Origin: Burkholderia sp. S171
Lineage (GTDB): Bacteria; Pseudomonadota; Gammaproteobacteria; Burkholderiales; Burkholderiaceae
Assembly: GCF_009766085.1 (NCBI RefSeq)
Contig: NZ_LMUF01000047.1
Coordinates: forward strand, 295,410 to 359,409
Direction of reading: 5' to 3'
Length of the DNA: 64,000 bases
Part shown: positions 30,636-39,522 of the stretch, one piece after another
How the letters are laid out: every line of letters starts with the position of its first letter
Position numbering within the stretch: the stretch's first letter is position 1
Program-made: the position numbers and the translations under genes
The notes under the pieces: model-generated
The model's input: only the letters and a program-made list of their open reading frames with translations
The model's database searches: none
What the model was told of the DNA's origin: nothing

Positions 30636-31532
30636 TCAAACCATTCCCGTTGCTTCAAAAATCTCCCGGACCCATTGCGCAAACACCCGGACCCTCGCCG
30701 ATAACTGCCGGTTCTGCGGATAAAGCACCGAAACCGGCAGTGGGGGCGGCGGAAACGCACCCAGCACAACCTTCAGCGTCCCAGCCGATAATTCCCCCAT
30801 CACCCGATACCGCGGCACCTGCGCGAGCCCCAATCCCGCCACCGCTGAGCCTGTATACAGATCCGCGCCGGTCACTGACACCACCGCGGCGAGCTGGATC
30901 TCGACCACGCGGTCATCGACGGAAAATTCCATCGGCAAGACCCGACCCGATCCGCTCGACAGATAATTCACCGCCCGGTGGGCGCCCAGCGCTTCGATCG
31001 TTTCCGGCTCCCCGAACCGCTCCAGGTAGGCGGGACTTGCCACCGTGACCTGCTCCATCAGCGCGACGCGGCGTCCGACCATCGACGAATCCTGGAGCGT
31101 TCCAGCCCGAAGCACGCAGTCGATCCCCTCGCGCACCAGATCCACCAAGCGGTCGTCCTCGCCAATCTGCAATTCGATGTCCGGATACTGCGCGATGAAC
31201 TCAGCCAGCGCCGGCACCACGAAATGCCGGGCAAGCGTCCCCTGCAAATTCACGCGCAGCAGGCCCTTCGGCGCGACATTGCGGAACGATCCTTCCGCTT
31301 CCTCCATGTCCGCCACCAGCCGCACGCAGCGCCGGTAGAACGCCTCGCCGTCGTGCGTGAGCCGCACGGTGCGCGTCGTGCGCTCGAGCAGCCGCGTCCC
31401 CAGTCGCTCCTCCATGCGCTTCAGCAGATTGGTGACCGTGGCGCGCGGTATCTGCAGGTCGTCGGCGGCCTGCGTAAAGCTGCTCCGCTCCGCGATACGA
31501 ACAAACACCTGCATTTCCTGAAACCGGTCCAT
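30636..31532 (-). CDS. LysR-family regulator, divergent to a short-chain dehydrogenase
   Basis: A 298-residue LysR regulator with an N-terminal winged helix (MDRFQEMQVFVRIAERSSFTQAADDLQIPRATVTNLLKRMEERLG) and the type-2 periplasmic-binding effector domain (GLLRVNLQGTLARHFVVPAL onward). It is divergent from the SDR gene at 31657, and an inverted repeat at 31549-31585 lies between them, the usual layout for a LysR regulator controlling its neighbour. Effector unknown. Confidence 0.9.
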   Translation of the reverse strand: MDRFQEMQVFVRIAERSSFTQAADDLQIPRATVTNLLKRMEERLGTRLLERTTRTVRLTHDGEAFYRRCVRLVADMEEAEGSFRNVAPKGLLRVNLQGTLARHFVVPALAEFIAQYPDIELQIGEDDRLVDLVREGIDCVLRAGTLQDSSMVGRRVALMEQVTVASPAYLERFGEPETIEALGAHRAVNYLSSGSGRVLPMEFSVDDRVVEIQLAAVVSVTGADLYTGSAVAGLGLAQVPRYRVMGELSAGTLKVVLGAFPPPPLPVSVLYPQNRQLSARVRVFAQWVREIFEATGMV

Positions 31533-31548
31533 GGTGACTCGCGAGCGG

Positions 31549-31585
31549 TGATTGTTAAAGTAAATCGAACGATATTAACAAATCA
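31549..31585. promoter_or_regulatory. Candidate LysR operator between divergent genes
   Basis: TGATTGTTAA (31549-31558) and TTAACAAATCA (31575-31585) form an inverted repeat that differs by one inserted base, with 16 bases between. It lies 17 bases upstream of the LysR start and 72 bases before the SDR start. Confidence 0.5.
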
Positions 31586-31656
31586 CAGGTAATTATCAAT
31601 CGATGTGAATGATCAATACTTCATTCCACGCACTCACCCCCTCAAAGGAGCGAATC

Positions 31657-32400
31657 ATGAACACAGTCAAGAACAGTTTGGTAGCCATCGTCACGGGCGC
31701 ATCGCGCGGTATTGGCGCAGAAGTGGCACGGCGTCTCGCCAAAGATGGTTTCGCGGTAGCCGTCAACTACGCATCGAGTTCGAAAGAAGCCGACGCGCTG
31801 GTCGCGGAACTCGCCGCTCAGGGCGCGAAAGCCGTCGCGATCAAGGCCGATGTATCGAACGCCGACGAAGTCCGCGCCCTGTTCGAGGCTGCCGAACAAC
31901 AACTCGGCAAGATCGACGTGCTGGTGAATAACGCCGGCGTGCTGAAGACCGTCCCGCTCGCCGATACCTCGGATGCGCTCTACGACCAGACCTTCGGCAT
32001 CAACGTTCGCGGGACCTTCAACACGCTGCGCGAAGCGGCGGCGCGGATGAACGACGGTGGCCGCATCGTTAATTTCTCGAGTACGACGCTTGCCCTGAAC
32101 ATGCCCGGTTACGCCATCTACAACGCGACGAAAGCGGCCGTTGAAGCGTTCACGCATGTGTTCGCGAAGGAACTGCGCGGCCGCAACATCACGGTGAACG
32201 CGGTGGCTCCCGGTCCGATCGCGACGTCGCTTTTCCTCGATGGCAAGACTGAAGAACAGATCCAGACCTTCGCCAAGATGCCGCCGCTGCAACGCCTTGG
32301 ACAGCCTGAAGATATCGCCTCGGTTGTGTCGTTCCTCGCAGGTCCGGATGCGGGCTGGGTCAACGGCCAGATCCTGCGCGCCAATGGTGGCATCGCTTGA
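31657..32400 (+). CDS. Short-chain dehydrogenase/reductase (SDR)
   Basis: A 247-residue classical SDR: cofactor loop TGASRGIG (about residues 14-21), NNAG (about 90-93), catalytic Ser in FSSTT and YNATK (Tyr/Lys pair, about 153-157), C-terminal GWVNGQILRANGG. The acidic/basic pattern after the second strand (NYASSSKEAD) is typical for NADPH use. The ATG at 31657 has AAAGGAG 7 bases upstream. Substrate unknown; such LysR-SDR pairs often deal with carbonyl compounds. Confidence 0.9.
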   Translation: MNTVKNSLVAIVTGASRGIGAEVARRLAKDGFAVAVNYASSSKEADALVAELAAQGAKAVAIKADVSNADEVRALFEAAEQQLGKIDVLVNNAGVLKTVPLADTSDALYDQTFGINVRGTFNTLREAAARMNDGGRIVNFSSTTLALNMPGYAIYNATKAAVEAFTHVFAKELRGRNITVNAVAPGPIATSLFLDGKTEEQIQTFAKMPPLQRLGQPEDIASVVSFLAGPDAGWVNGQILRANGGIA

Positions 32401-32449
32401 TCGCGAAGCGCATCGGCATGGGTGATCTGCTTGAAGCGAAGGTGTCACG

Positions 32450-32986
32450 ATGACAAGCGTGATGAACGCCGGGCGTATCGTTCGCGGCGCCTGGCTTGGC
32501 CTTCTTATGCTGAGCGCTGCGTGCGGTCAGCAGGGCTATGCGCAGCAGGAGGGCAAGGCCATGAAAGCATCGACGACGTATTTATATCTGCTCAGGAAGA
32601 CGCCGTTTTTTACGAGGCTTGATACGGAGCAGTTGCGCTGGGCTATCGGTCGCTCGCGTGAGTGGGAAGCGCAGGCGGGCACGGTGGTCGCGGATTGTTC
32701 AGCGGCGGATCAGAGCGATGACTTCTGGATCCTGCTCGATGGCCGCTGGCAAGTGGAACACGACGGCCATGCGTACCCAGCAGGTCATGCCGATGCAGGC
32801 AAGTGGTTCAGCGCGGCGGAGGCCTCGGGGAACTGCCGCTTGATCACGACTGAGCACAGCTACGTGATGAAAATCACCCGCGCCGATATGAACGACATGC
32901 TGAGTCGCGGGTTCGCTTTTGAGCCGCACTTGGCGGAAGGGCGTGCGTATTATCGGAGGGTGTTTGCGGTGGTTGCAACTCAGTAA
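32450..32986 (+). CDS. Lipoprotein with cyclic-nucleotide-binding-like fold
   Basis: A 178-residue protein with an N-terminal lipoprotein signal (LGLLMLSAAC, Cys25). Its mature part (about residues 40-170) reads like the cyclic-nucleotide-binding domain: LLRKTPFFTRLDTEQLRWAI, a glycine turn (AQAGTVV), DDFWILLDGRWQVEHDG. The GE-x-A / Arg phosphate cassette of true cAMP binders is not seen, so nucleotide binding is doubtful. It starts 49 bases after the SDR and is probably co-transcribed with it. Family assignment is by pattern only; an envelope location for this fold is unusual. Confidence 0.65.
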   Translation: MTSVMNAGRIVRGAWLGLLMLSAACGQQGYAQQEGKAMKASTTYLYLLRKTPFFTRLDTEQLRWAIGRSREWEAQAGTVVADCSAADQSDDFWILLDGRWQVEHDGHAYPAGHADAGKWFSAAEASGNCRLITTEHSYVMKITRADMNDMLSRGFAFEPHLAEGRAYYRRVFAVVATQ

Positions 32987-33012
32987 CCTACAAGAAGCTG
33001 CGCCCTTTTTTT

Positions 33013-33234
33013 CTAACACTGCAGATGTGAGCTGTTCGCGTCACGACCGATCCTTGCGCAATCGTTCAGGTAGTGATCGATGGCCTGATGAAAATCCGCG
33101 GTCATTTCGAGTACTGTCTCGCCGTGGAAGCTCACGTGCTTCGGCAGGCCGAGAACATGTCCGACGAAAATGTTGTCGCGCGAGTCAAATCCGACTCGCG
33201 CAAGATACCCCTTATAGTGCACCGCGTTTATCAA
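33013..33234 (-). pseudogene. Truncated HicB-family antitoxin
   Basis: A 73-residue frame with the N-terminal HicB domain: HYKGYLARVGFDSRDNIF, VGHVLGLPKHVSFHGETV, FHQAIDHYLNDCARIGR. It then stops where the family continues into a C-terminal ribbon-helix-helix DNA-binding part of about 35 residues. No HicA toxin gene is adjacent on either side. The start appears to be TTG with AAGG upstream; an internal GTG five codons in is an alternative. Probably a decayed solitary antitoxin, though a short functional form cannot be excluded. Confidence 0.7.
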
Positions 33235-33321
33235 GGTTCTGCCTTAAGTTCGTTAATGACGCTCGCGCTTCTCGTACCTGATACTTTCGCCTATCCTTTT
33301 TCGGGGCGGCCGGTGCAGATA

Positions 33322-34866
33322 CTAAACCCGAAACACCGCCACCGCGACATCCAGCTTCTCCGCTTGCTGCTCAAGCGACGCCGCAGCCGCGGCCGCTTCT
33401 TCCACCAGAGCAGCATTCTGTTGCGTCACCTCGTCCATCTGCGCGACCGCGCGGTTGATCTGTTCAATCCCGCCGGTCTGCTCATTCGATGCCGCGCTGA
33501 TCGCGCTGATGATGTCCGACACGCGCTTCACCGCCGCGACCACTTCGCTCATAGTCTGTCCCGCTTGTCCCGCCAGTACGTTGCCGGCTTGCACCTTTCC
33601 CGCCGATGCGTTGATCAACTCCTTGATCTCTTTCGCCGCCCCGGCGCTGCGTTGCGCGAGGTTGCGCACTTCGCCCGCAACTACCGCGAAACCACGCCCT
33701 TGCTCACCCGCCCGCGCGGCTTCCACTGCCGCGTTCAGCGCGAGAATATTCGTCTGGAATGCAATCCCCTCAATCACACCGATGATGTCCGCAATCCGCG
33801 TCGAACTCGTCGCGATGTCGTCCATCGTATGAACGACCTTGCCCACGACGGTGCCGCCCCGCACGGCAGTTGCCGATGCATCAACGGCGAGCTCACTCGC
33901 TTGCCGCGCGTTGTCAGCGTTCTGTCGGACGGTAGCTGTCAACTGCTCCATGCTCGACGCTGTTTGCTGCAACGAAGCCGCTTGTTCTTCCGTGCGTTGC
34001 GACAAATCGATGTTGCCCGCCGCAATCTCACGCGCACCGTGCGAGATCGCGCCCGTGCCGCCGCGCACCTCCTGGACCGTTCCCACAAGCCCCTGTTGCA
34101 TCTTGCCGAGCGCTGCAAACAAGCGGCCCATTTCGTTGTCGCGCGAGGCATCGATACTCGCCGTCAGATCGCCCGCGGCAATCTGCTCGAAGTGGTGAAT
34201 GGCCGACTCAATCGGTTTCATCACCGCCGCACTCAACGCAGCCCGCGCGATGAACCCGAGCACCAGCGCCAACGCCGCGACAATCACGGCCGCCGTCGCC
34301 ATGGTGTGAAACTGGGCCTGTGCCTGCGCAAAACGGTCTTGCTGATGCGCGATCTGGAACGCTTCAAGCGCGGACATCGCGTGATCGTAGGTGGCGTATA
34401 AACCGTCCGCCGTCTGAACCTGGAGCGTGCGGAATGTCGTGAAGTCGTTCTGCGCGAGGGCATCGAATTCGAGGTTGAGCGCCTTGGCAATCAACGCATC
34501 GCGCGCGGCCTTTGCGGCTTGCACGAGCGGCTCTTCCTGCGGGTCGCGCGGCTTGGCGAGGTACGCTTCGAACTCGGTGTCGCTTGCTTTCAGCGTCTTG
34601 CGCGCGTTGGGCAGCAAGTCGTCGCCGGCCTTGCCGAGCATGAACAGCGTCTCGAAGCTGCCGAGCGCGAGGCGCACTTGCAACAGCCGCTGCGAACTTG
34701 TCTTGAGATGCGTGATAGCGACGGTATCGGTGGCGACCATCTGCTCCAGCGCCTGGTTGCTCTGGCGCAGGCACAAAGCGGCTGCAAGCAGTACCGCCAC
34801 GAGCGCGAGCGTATAACCGGCGATGGTAATCGTGAGTCCGCGGCGAATCGTAAAGTTCTTGAGCAT
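33322..34866 (-). CDS. Methyl-accepting chemotaxis protein
   Basis: A 514-residue inner-membrane chemoreceptor: TM1 about 11-33, a four-helix-bundle-type periplasmic sensor (about 34-188), TM2 about 189-212, HAMP about 213-265, and a coiled-coil signalling domain with the invariant hairpin tip [20 protein letters not shown] (about 366-385). No CheR-docking pentapeptide at the C terminus. The ATG at 34866, directly before TM1, was preferred to an ATG 40 codons upstream, although no strong ribosome site is visible. Ligand unknown. No che genes nearby. Confidence 0.9.
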   Translation of the reverse strand: MLKNFTIRRGLTITIAGYTLALVAVLLAAALCLRQSNQALEQMVATDTVAITHLKTSSQRLLQVRLALGSFETLFMLGKAGDDLLPNARKTLKASDTEFEAYLAKPRDPQEEPLVQAAKAARDALIAKALNLEFDALAQNDFTTFRTLQVQTADGLYATYDHAMSALEAFQIAHQQDRFAQAQAQFHTMATAAVIVAALALVLGFIARAALSAAVMKPIESAIHHFEQIAAGDLTASIDASRDNEMGRLFAALGKMQQGLVGTVQEVRGGTGAISHGAREIAAGNIDLSQRTEEQAASLQQTASSMEQLTATVRQNADNARQASELAVDASATAVRGGTVVGKVVHTMDDIATSSTRIADIIGVIEGIAFQTNILALNAAVEAARAGEQGRGFAVVAGEVRNLAQRSAGAAKEIKELINASAGKVQAGNVLAGQAGQTMSEVVAAVKRVSDIISAISAASNEQTGGIEQINRAVAQMDEVTQQNAALVEEAAAAAASLEQQAEKLDVAVAVFRV

Positions 34867-35167
34867 GGTCTTGATCGCGGGCGAACACGGCACGCGTGAT
34901 TTTCCTTGGTTGTGTCTTTGGCCGGTATCGTTTAGTTTTCTTGAATAAACAGAAGACGATGCCGGTCGCGGCTCAGGCGAGCCCAAGCTGATCGCCAGAT
35001 GGGCGGGCTAATCGATAAGGCTCGTTGCGCGATTTTCATGTACGTCACGCAATAGCGACATCGGGACATGTGCGCCTTCAGATTCTGCGTGTTCGTGCCG
35101 ATAAGCGGGGATGCTGCGCGCAAAGCGCGTGGCGTTGGCGTTGGCGGTGGCGTTAAAACAATCCTGC
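34867..35167. other. Intergenic stretch, nothing identified
   Basis: 301 bases between the chemoreceptor and diguanylate cyclase genes. A short GGCGTT-rich run lies at 35131-35155. No gene seen. Confidence 0.5.
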
Positions 35168-36337
35168 TCAGGTCACCCGTGTTGTGAACGCGTAACCGTT
35201 CTTGCCGTTGCGCTTCACCTGGTACATGGTTTCGTCGGCGGCGGCAACGAGCTGATGGTAGTCCCTGACGGGATTTGGAAAGCTCGCTATGCCGATGCTG
35301 GCGCGGACAAATCCAATGCCCATCTGCTCGCCGGTCTTGAGCACGCAGTCGATCAGGCGCTGTGCAATCGCTTCTAATTCTGCGTCAGTCGAAAACTCGT
35401 GGACCAGTACAACGAATTCATCGCCGCCAAAGCGGGCGACCACATCGATCAGGCGCACGGTCTTGCGAAAGCGCTTTGAAACGGCAATCAGGAATTCATC
35501 GCCGACGTGATGGCCGAGCGAGTCGTTGACCTGTTTGAACCCGTCCAGGTCGATGTAAATCACCGCAATTTTATGGCGCACCGGATTGCCCCCTGAGCCT
35601 GCTGAGCCCGATAAGCCCGTTGCCGCTTCCGCCAGCGTGGCGAACAATTTCCGACGGTTGGGCAGGCCGGTCATCGCGTCGTGCAACGCTGCATGCTCGA
35701 ACTTGTGTGACTCGCCCGCCAGTTGGCGCGTGCGCTTTGCATACATACCCAGAGCGGTGATCAGCGCGCCGAATGCACATGCCGACAACACGATCAACGT
35801 GCTCGCCACGCGCGAAATGCGGGTGCGTGCGTCGGCGCTGTCAGTGTTGCGCTGCGCTCGCCAGTACACGGATTCGACGGCGAGCAGCGCGTCGGTATCG
35901 TCGAGGTTGACGTCGGACGACAGGGCGGATCGAGGAATGCGTGGCGCCGCCGACGGGCTCGCGTTCACCAGCGCCGCGAGCGACGTGAGGCGACCGGAGA
36001 GGTCGATTCGTGCACGCCGATAGTCGTCTGAATGTTCCGCTTGTCCTGATTGCGCGATGCTGTTGTCGGCTTGTCGTTGCCAGACGCGGACCAGATTGCG
36101 GGCGCCTTCCGCCCGTTCGATTCCTTCGAGAACAAGCCCGCTGTATTCCTGCTTCAGCTGGTCCGAGAAGATCGTCCGGATTTGCAATGCAAGGAACAGC
36201 AGACCGATCAGCAAGCAGAGGAAAGAAATGCAGGCGATCGTAGCCGGACCTGGCCTGAAATGCATCGGAGGGACAGGTTTGCAGGTGCGCTGCCGCTCAC
36301 GGATGGGCGTAGATATCTCGCTGGCTTTCAGTGCCAT
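35168..36337 (-). CDS. Membrane-bound diguanylate cyclase (GGDEF)
   Basis: A 389-residue inner-membrane protein predicted to make cyclic di-GMP. TM1 about 32-52, a periplasmic helical region of about 125 residues, TM2 about 179-199, then a GGDEF domain (about 215-385) with intact GGDEF at 304-308. RLID at 295-298, five residues before it, is a complete I-site for product inhibition. The start overlaps the upstream gene by 41 bases; an ATG at 36265 (Met25) would remove the overlap and fits the position of TM1. Confidence 0.92.
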   Translation of the reverse strand: MALKASEISTPIRERQRTCKPVPPMHFRPGPATIACISFLCLLIGLLFLALQIRTIFSDQLKQEYSGLVLEGIERAEGARNLVRVWQRQADNSIAQSGQAEHSDDYRRARIDLSGRLTSLAALVNASPSAAPRIPRSALSSDVNLDDTDALLAVESVYWRAQRNTDSADARTRISRVASTLIVLSACAFGALITALGMYAKRTRQLAGESHKFEHAALHDAMTGLPNRRKLFATLAEAATGLSGSAGSGGNPVRHKIAVIYIDLDGFKQVNDSLGHHVGDEFLIAVSKRFRKTVRLIDVVARFGGDEFVVLVHEFSTDAELEAIAQRLIDCVLKTGEQMGIGFVRASIGIASFPNPVRDYHQLVAAADETMYQVKRNGKNGYAFTTRVT

Positions 36338-36899
36338 GCTGCCGGTAGCTTACGCGATGAAAAAATGAACCCACGCGGGTAAACAAATTGCCATTGGACT
36401 TGACGCGCGGCACCGGACGGTGGTGTTCCAGGCTTGCAGGGCAACTCGCTCGAATCGGGCGGGTGACGGCGAGCTTGGGCACGGCCGAATCAGAAGGCGG
36501 CGCGCGGCGATTGAATTGGGTGGGTGGCACGGGCACGTTCAGATCGGCGCTGGCGACGGTGACCGGACGAGCGGGCGCCAAGGGCGCCACGACGTAACCG
36601 GACGACACCGTTGGTTGCACCATCGGAGTCGGTTCTAGTGCTGCGACGGGTGCGGCAAGCCAGAGCGTCTGCCGCGCGTGTTCCATGGCTTCGGCATAAT
36701 TGTGCTGATCCTGGTTGAACCAGACACCATACGCGACCGTACCCATGATTCCGGTTGTCAGTGCGCTTGCCGAGGCAACCCAGAGCGCGAGCCGTCCGAA
36801 TCTCACAGGCGTTCGTGCAAATGCAGGGTCGGCGTCAGGATGGAAGTCCGTATCGGTTCCGCCGGTCTCCGATAGCGACTCGGTATGCTTGGATATCAC
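36297..36899 (-). CDS. Single-pass membrane protein of unknown function
   Basis: A 200-residue protein: charged N terminus, one membrane helix (about residues 37-62, RLALWVASASALTTGIMGTV), then a proline/alanine-rich, probably unstructured part ending in basic residues. No family recognised. It immediately precedes and overlaps the diguanylate cyclase gene, so the two are probably co-transcribed. The overlap may be an artefact of a too-early cyclase start. Confidence 0.6.
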   Translation of the reverse strand: MISKHTESLSETGGTDTDFHPDADPAFARTPVRFGRLALWVASASALTTGIMGTVAYGVWFNQDQHNYAEAMEHARQTLWLAAPVAALEPTPMVQPTVSSGYVVAPLAPARPVTVASADLNVPVPPTQFNRRAPPSDSAVPKLAVTRPIRASCPASLEHHRPVPRVKSNGNLFTRVGSFFHRVSYRQHGTESQRDIYAHP

Positions 36900-37391
36900 A
36901 ACATTCTCCGATCATTTCGTCTGGTGTTTAGACAAAATTAGTTCATACAATTGTGCGAAGTTGGGGGGTGAAGCTGCTTAAGAAATGTACCTCCATCGAG
37001 CGGAGGTAACCGTACAAATCAGCAGTTATTGTGCCAGAGCCGCGCAAGCGGAATTTTGCGGGCGCATGGTTCTATTCAGGCACGAAGACCGAAGGTGGGT
37101 GATTGACGCCCGGCGCGAAAGAAGGCTTGGTGGGATGCAGTTTTGAATGGATGTCAGACTGATCAGCGCTAAAGATAGTAGGAATCCTTTCTAATAATTC
37201 AGCCGTCTTCAAGCGATATTACCCGTCGTGCAAGACAGCGTGATCGTTCGCAGAAAGCGCGTGCTCCAATGCAGAATCGGACGGCACGAGCCGATCAACA
37301 ACAGATTCGTCAACGCTGGTCCATTCGGCTTTCATTTTTGCGGCTCTTTAAGTCTTTTCACCTGGTGTTTCGACTGTCATACGCGCACAGC
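36900..37391. other. Intergenic stretch with one small hairpin
   Basis: 492 bases with no supported gene. ACCTCC (36989-36994) and GGAGGT (37002-37007) form a small stem-loop of unknown role. Confidence 0.5.
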
Positions 37392-38318
37392 TTATGCGTC
37401 GATCCGCTCATGCGGAATCCCAGCGTCACCACTCGCAGGAAACAATCGCACTCCAAGAAAGTCGATAAACACGCGCATCTTGGCCGTGAAATGCTTGCCT
37501 GAAGGCCACATGATGCGAAACGGTGTGGCACCTTCGGAGCACTCGGTCAAGACATGGATCAAGCGGCCGTCGGCCATATGCCGCGCGATGGCGTAGTCCG
37601 GCAAATAGGCGATTCCCAGCCCAAACAAAGCGAAAAAAATTCGCGTTTCAAGGTTGTTGCAAACGATCGATGTCGGTAGCGGGAACTCTGCTTCAATCTC
37701 GTCCTGAAAGATCGGCCACACTTGCAGCTTGCCGGTATTCGGATAGCGAAACTGGATGCAGGCGTGCTGCGCAAGATCACTGATTTTCTGTGGCGTTCCA
37801 CGCCGCGCAAGATAGTCGGGCGAACCGACCAGCAACATGCGAAATGAGCCAAGGCGACGTGTTGTCAAGCGGGAGTCGGGCGCGTCTCCACTTCGAATGA
37901 CCGCGTCGAAACCTTCTTCAATCACATCGACCCGGCGATCCGTGAACTCTAGATCGAGATCGACGTCGGGATAAGCCTGCTTGAACTGCGCAATCACCGA
38001 GAGGAACGGTTCTGCGACCAGTGGAAGGCTAATTCGCAAGCGGCCTCGCGGGCTCCGGTCGATCTGCGACAGCTCTGCCTGCGCCGCTTCGACTTCCGCC
38101 AGGATGCGGCGGCTGCGCTCGAGGAACAGCGCGCCTTCAGCCGTCAACGCGACGCTGCGAGTGCTCCGATGAAACAGCCGTACACCCAGCTGGTCTTCCA
38201 GTGCGCTCACCCGTTTGCCGATGGCCGACGCGGAGACACCCAGCAGCCTCCCGGCGGCCACGAAACTGCGTGTTTCCGCCACCTGTACGAAGACATTGAT
38301 GGCGCTGATGCTTTCCAT
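37392..38318 (-). CDS. LysR-family regulator, divergent to alcohol dehydrogenase/MFS genes
   Basis: A 308-residue LysR regulator: helix-turn-helix in residues 1-60 (MESISAINVFVQVAETRSFVAAGRLLGVSASAIGKRV) and an effector domain with RLRISLPLVAEPFLSVI, FDAVIRSGD and LPDYAIARHM. This is the CrgA/DmlR-like subgroup typical for regulators next to oxidoreductases. It is divergent to the dehydrogenase at 38433, with 114 bases between carrying the inverted repeat at 38332-38347. Confidence 0.9.
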   Translation of the reverse strand: MESISAINVFVQVAETRSFVAAGRLLGVSASAIGKRVSALEDQLGVRLFHRSTRSVALTAEGALFLERSRRILAEVEAAQAELSQIDRSPRGRLRISLPLVAEPFLSVIAQFKQAYPDVDLDLEFTDRRVDVIEEGFDAVIRSGDAPDSRLTTRRLGSFRMLLVGSPDYLARRGTPQKISDLAQHACIQFRYPNTGKLQVWPIFQDEIEAEFPLPTSIVCNNLETRIFFALFGLGIAYLPDYAIARHMADGRLIHVLTECSEGATPFRIMWPSGKHFTAKMRVFIDFLGVRLFPASGDAGIPHERIDA

Positions 38319-38331
38319 AATCCCTCCAATA

Positions 38332-38347
38332 CGGAGAATACGCTCCG
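38332..38347. promoter_or_regulatory. Inverted repeat between divergent LysR and dehydrogenase genes
   Basis: CGGAG-AATACG-CTCCG, a perfect 5-bp inverted repeat 14 bases upstream of the LysR start; a candidate regulator site. Confidence 0.35.
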
Positions 38348-38432
38348 CACAGAGTGGAACTCTACCCCACTTACTCCCGAATGGTGATCCACCTAGGATC
38401 GAGCCTTCTTCTACCGATCAGGAAGGTTAGCC

Positions 38433-39458
38433 ATGAACCGCACCAACAGCCGCTGGGAAATTCCGTCGCTTGGCCTGGAAAAGCTCGCTCTGCGCGAGCT
38501 GCCACGTCCTGTGCCGAAGCCTGGCGAAATCGTCGTTCAAGTCGATGCCGTCTCGCTCAATTTTCGCGATGCCGAAGTGGCCAACCACGGCATGGGCAAC
38601 GCCCTGAGCTTTCCATTCACCCCGGCATCCGATATGGCCGGCCGGGTCGTCGCGGTGGCCGACGACGTCACCCGCTTCAAGGTGGGCGACCGGGTTATTT
38701 CGGCATATATCCCCGGCTGGATAGACGGTGCGCCGATATCGTGGGCGCAAGCGCCGACCCAGGGCGGCCCGCTCCCCGGCGTGCTGGCCCAATACGTCGC
38801 CACGCCTGCCTCATGGTGTGTCCATGCACCGAGCACGCTTACGGCTGCCGAGGCCAGCACGCTGCCGGTTGCGGCCCTGACTGCATGGATGGCGCTCGTT
38901 GAACTGGGCCATCTGCATGCGGGCCAAACCGTCGTCGTGCAAGGTACGGGCGGCGTGTCGCTCTTTGCCGTCCAGCTCGCCGCGGCACACGGCGCCCGGG
39001 TGATCGTGACAAGCGGCAGCGATGACAAGCTCGCCCGCGCCCTTGCCCTCGGTGCCCGTCACGGGATCAATCGAAACAAGACGCCGGAGTGGCAGCACGA
39101 GGTGCTGGCGTTGACCGATGGGCGCGGCGCCGATCACATCCTGGAAATGACGGGTGGCGCAAATGTCGAACGCTCCTTGCAGGCTGTCGTGCAAGGAGGG
39201 CGCATTTCGGTTATCGGCCTGCTGGATTCAGACACGCTCAGCTTGTCAATTCTTGCGCTGCTGGCCAGCCGCGCATCGATTGTCGGTATCGCCGTGGGTC
39301 CACGCCGCGCGCTCGAAGATCTCGTGCGGACCGTCGACCTGCTCGGTATCAAACCGGTGATCGACGCAACGTATCCGTTCTCACAGGTGCCGGAGGCGTT
39401 CGCGCATTTGCAACGCGGCGCGTTTGGCAAGGTGGTCGTCCAGGTAAGTGAAGCATGA
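38433..39458 (+). CDS. NAD(P)-dependent alcohol dehydrogenase/quinone oxidoreductase (MDR family)
   Basis: A 341-residue medium-chain dehydrogenase: GroES-like N-terminal domain (VSLNFRDAEVANHGMG, PASDMAGRVVAV, GDRV) and a Rossmann domain (VQGTGGVSLFAVQLAAAHGA, about residues 169-188). The catalytic-zinc cysteine and the structural-zinc cysteines of classical enzymes are lacking, so it is probably a zinc-independent member. The MFS gene follows after 64 bases, likely the same operon. Substrate unknown. Confidence 0.88.
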   Translation: MNRTNSRWEIPSLGLEKLALRELPRPVPKPGEIVVQVDAVSLNFRDAEVANHGMGNALSFPFTPASDMAGRVVAVADDVTRFKVGDRVISAYIPGWIDGAPISWAQAPTQGGPLPGVLAQYVATPASWCVHAPSTLTAAEASTLPVAALTAWMALVELGHLHAGQTVVVQGTGGVSLFAVQLAAAHGARVIVTSGSDDKLARALALGARHGINRNKTPEWQHEVLALTDGRGADHILEMTGGANVERSLQAVVQGGRISVIGLLDSDTLSLSILALLASRASIVGIAVGPRRALEDLVRTVDLLGIKPVIDATYPFSQVPEAFAHLQRGAFGKVVVQVSEA

Positions 39459-39522
39459 AAGCCTCTGTCATCAGGGCTAAAACGATATTGCGTTCAATCA
39501 ATCGACCGAGAGGGCGACCCTC

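Noticed and set aside
33073-34401. 442-codon plus-strand frame opposite the chemoreceptor gene
   Set aside because: Arg/His-rich shadow; the chemoreceptor signalling tip is unmistakable on the other strand.
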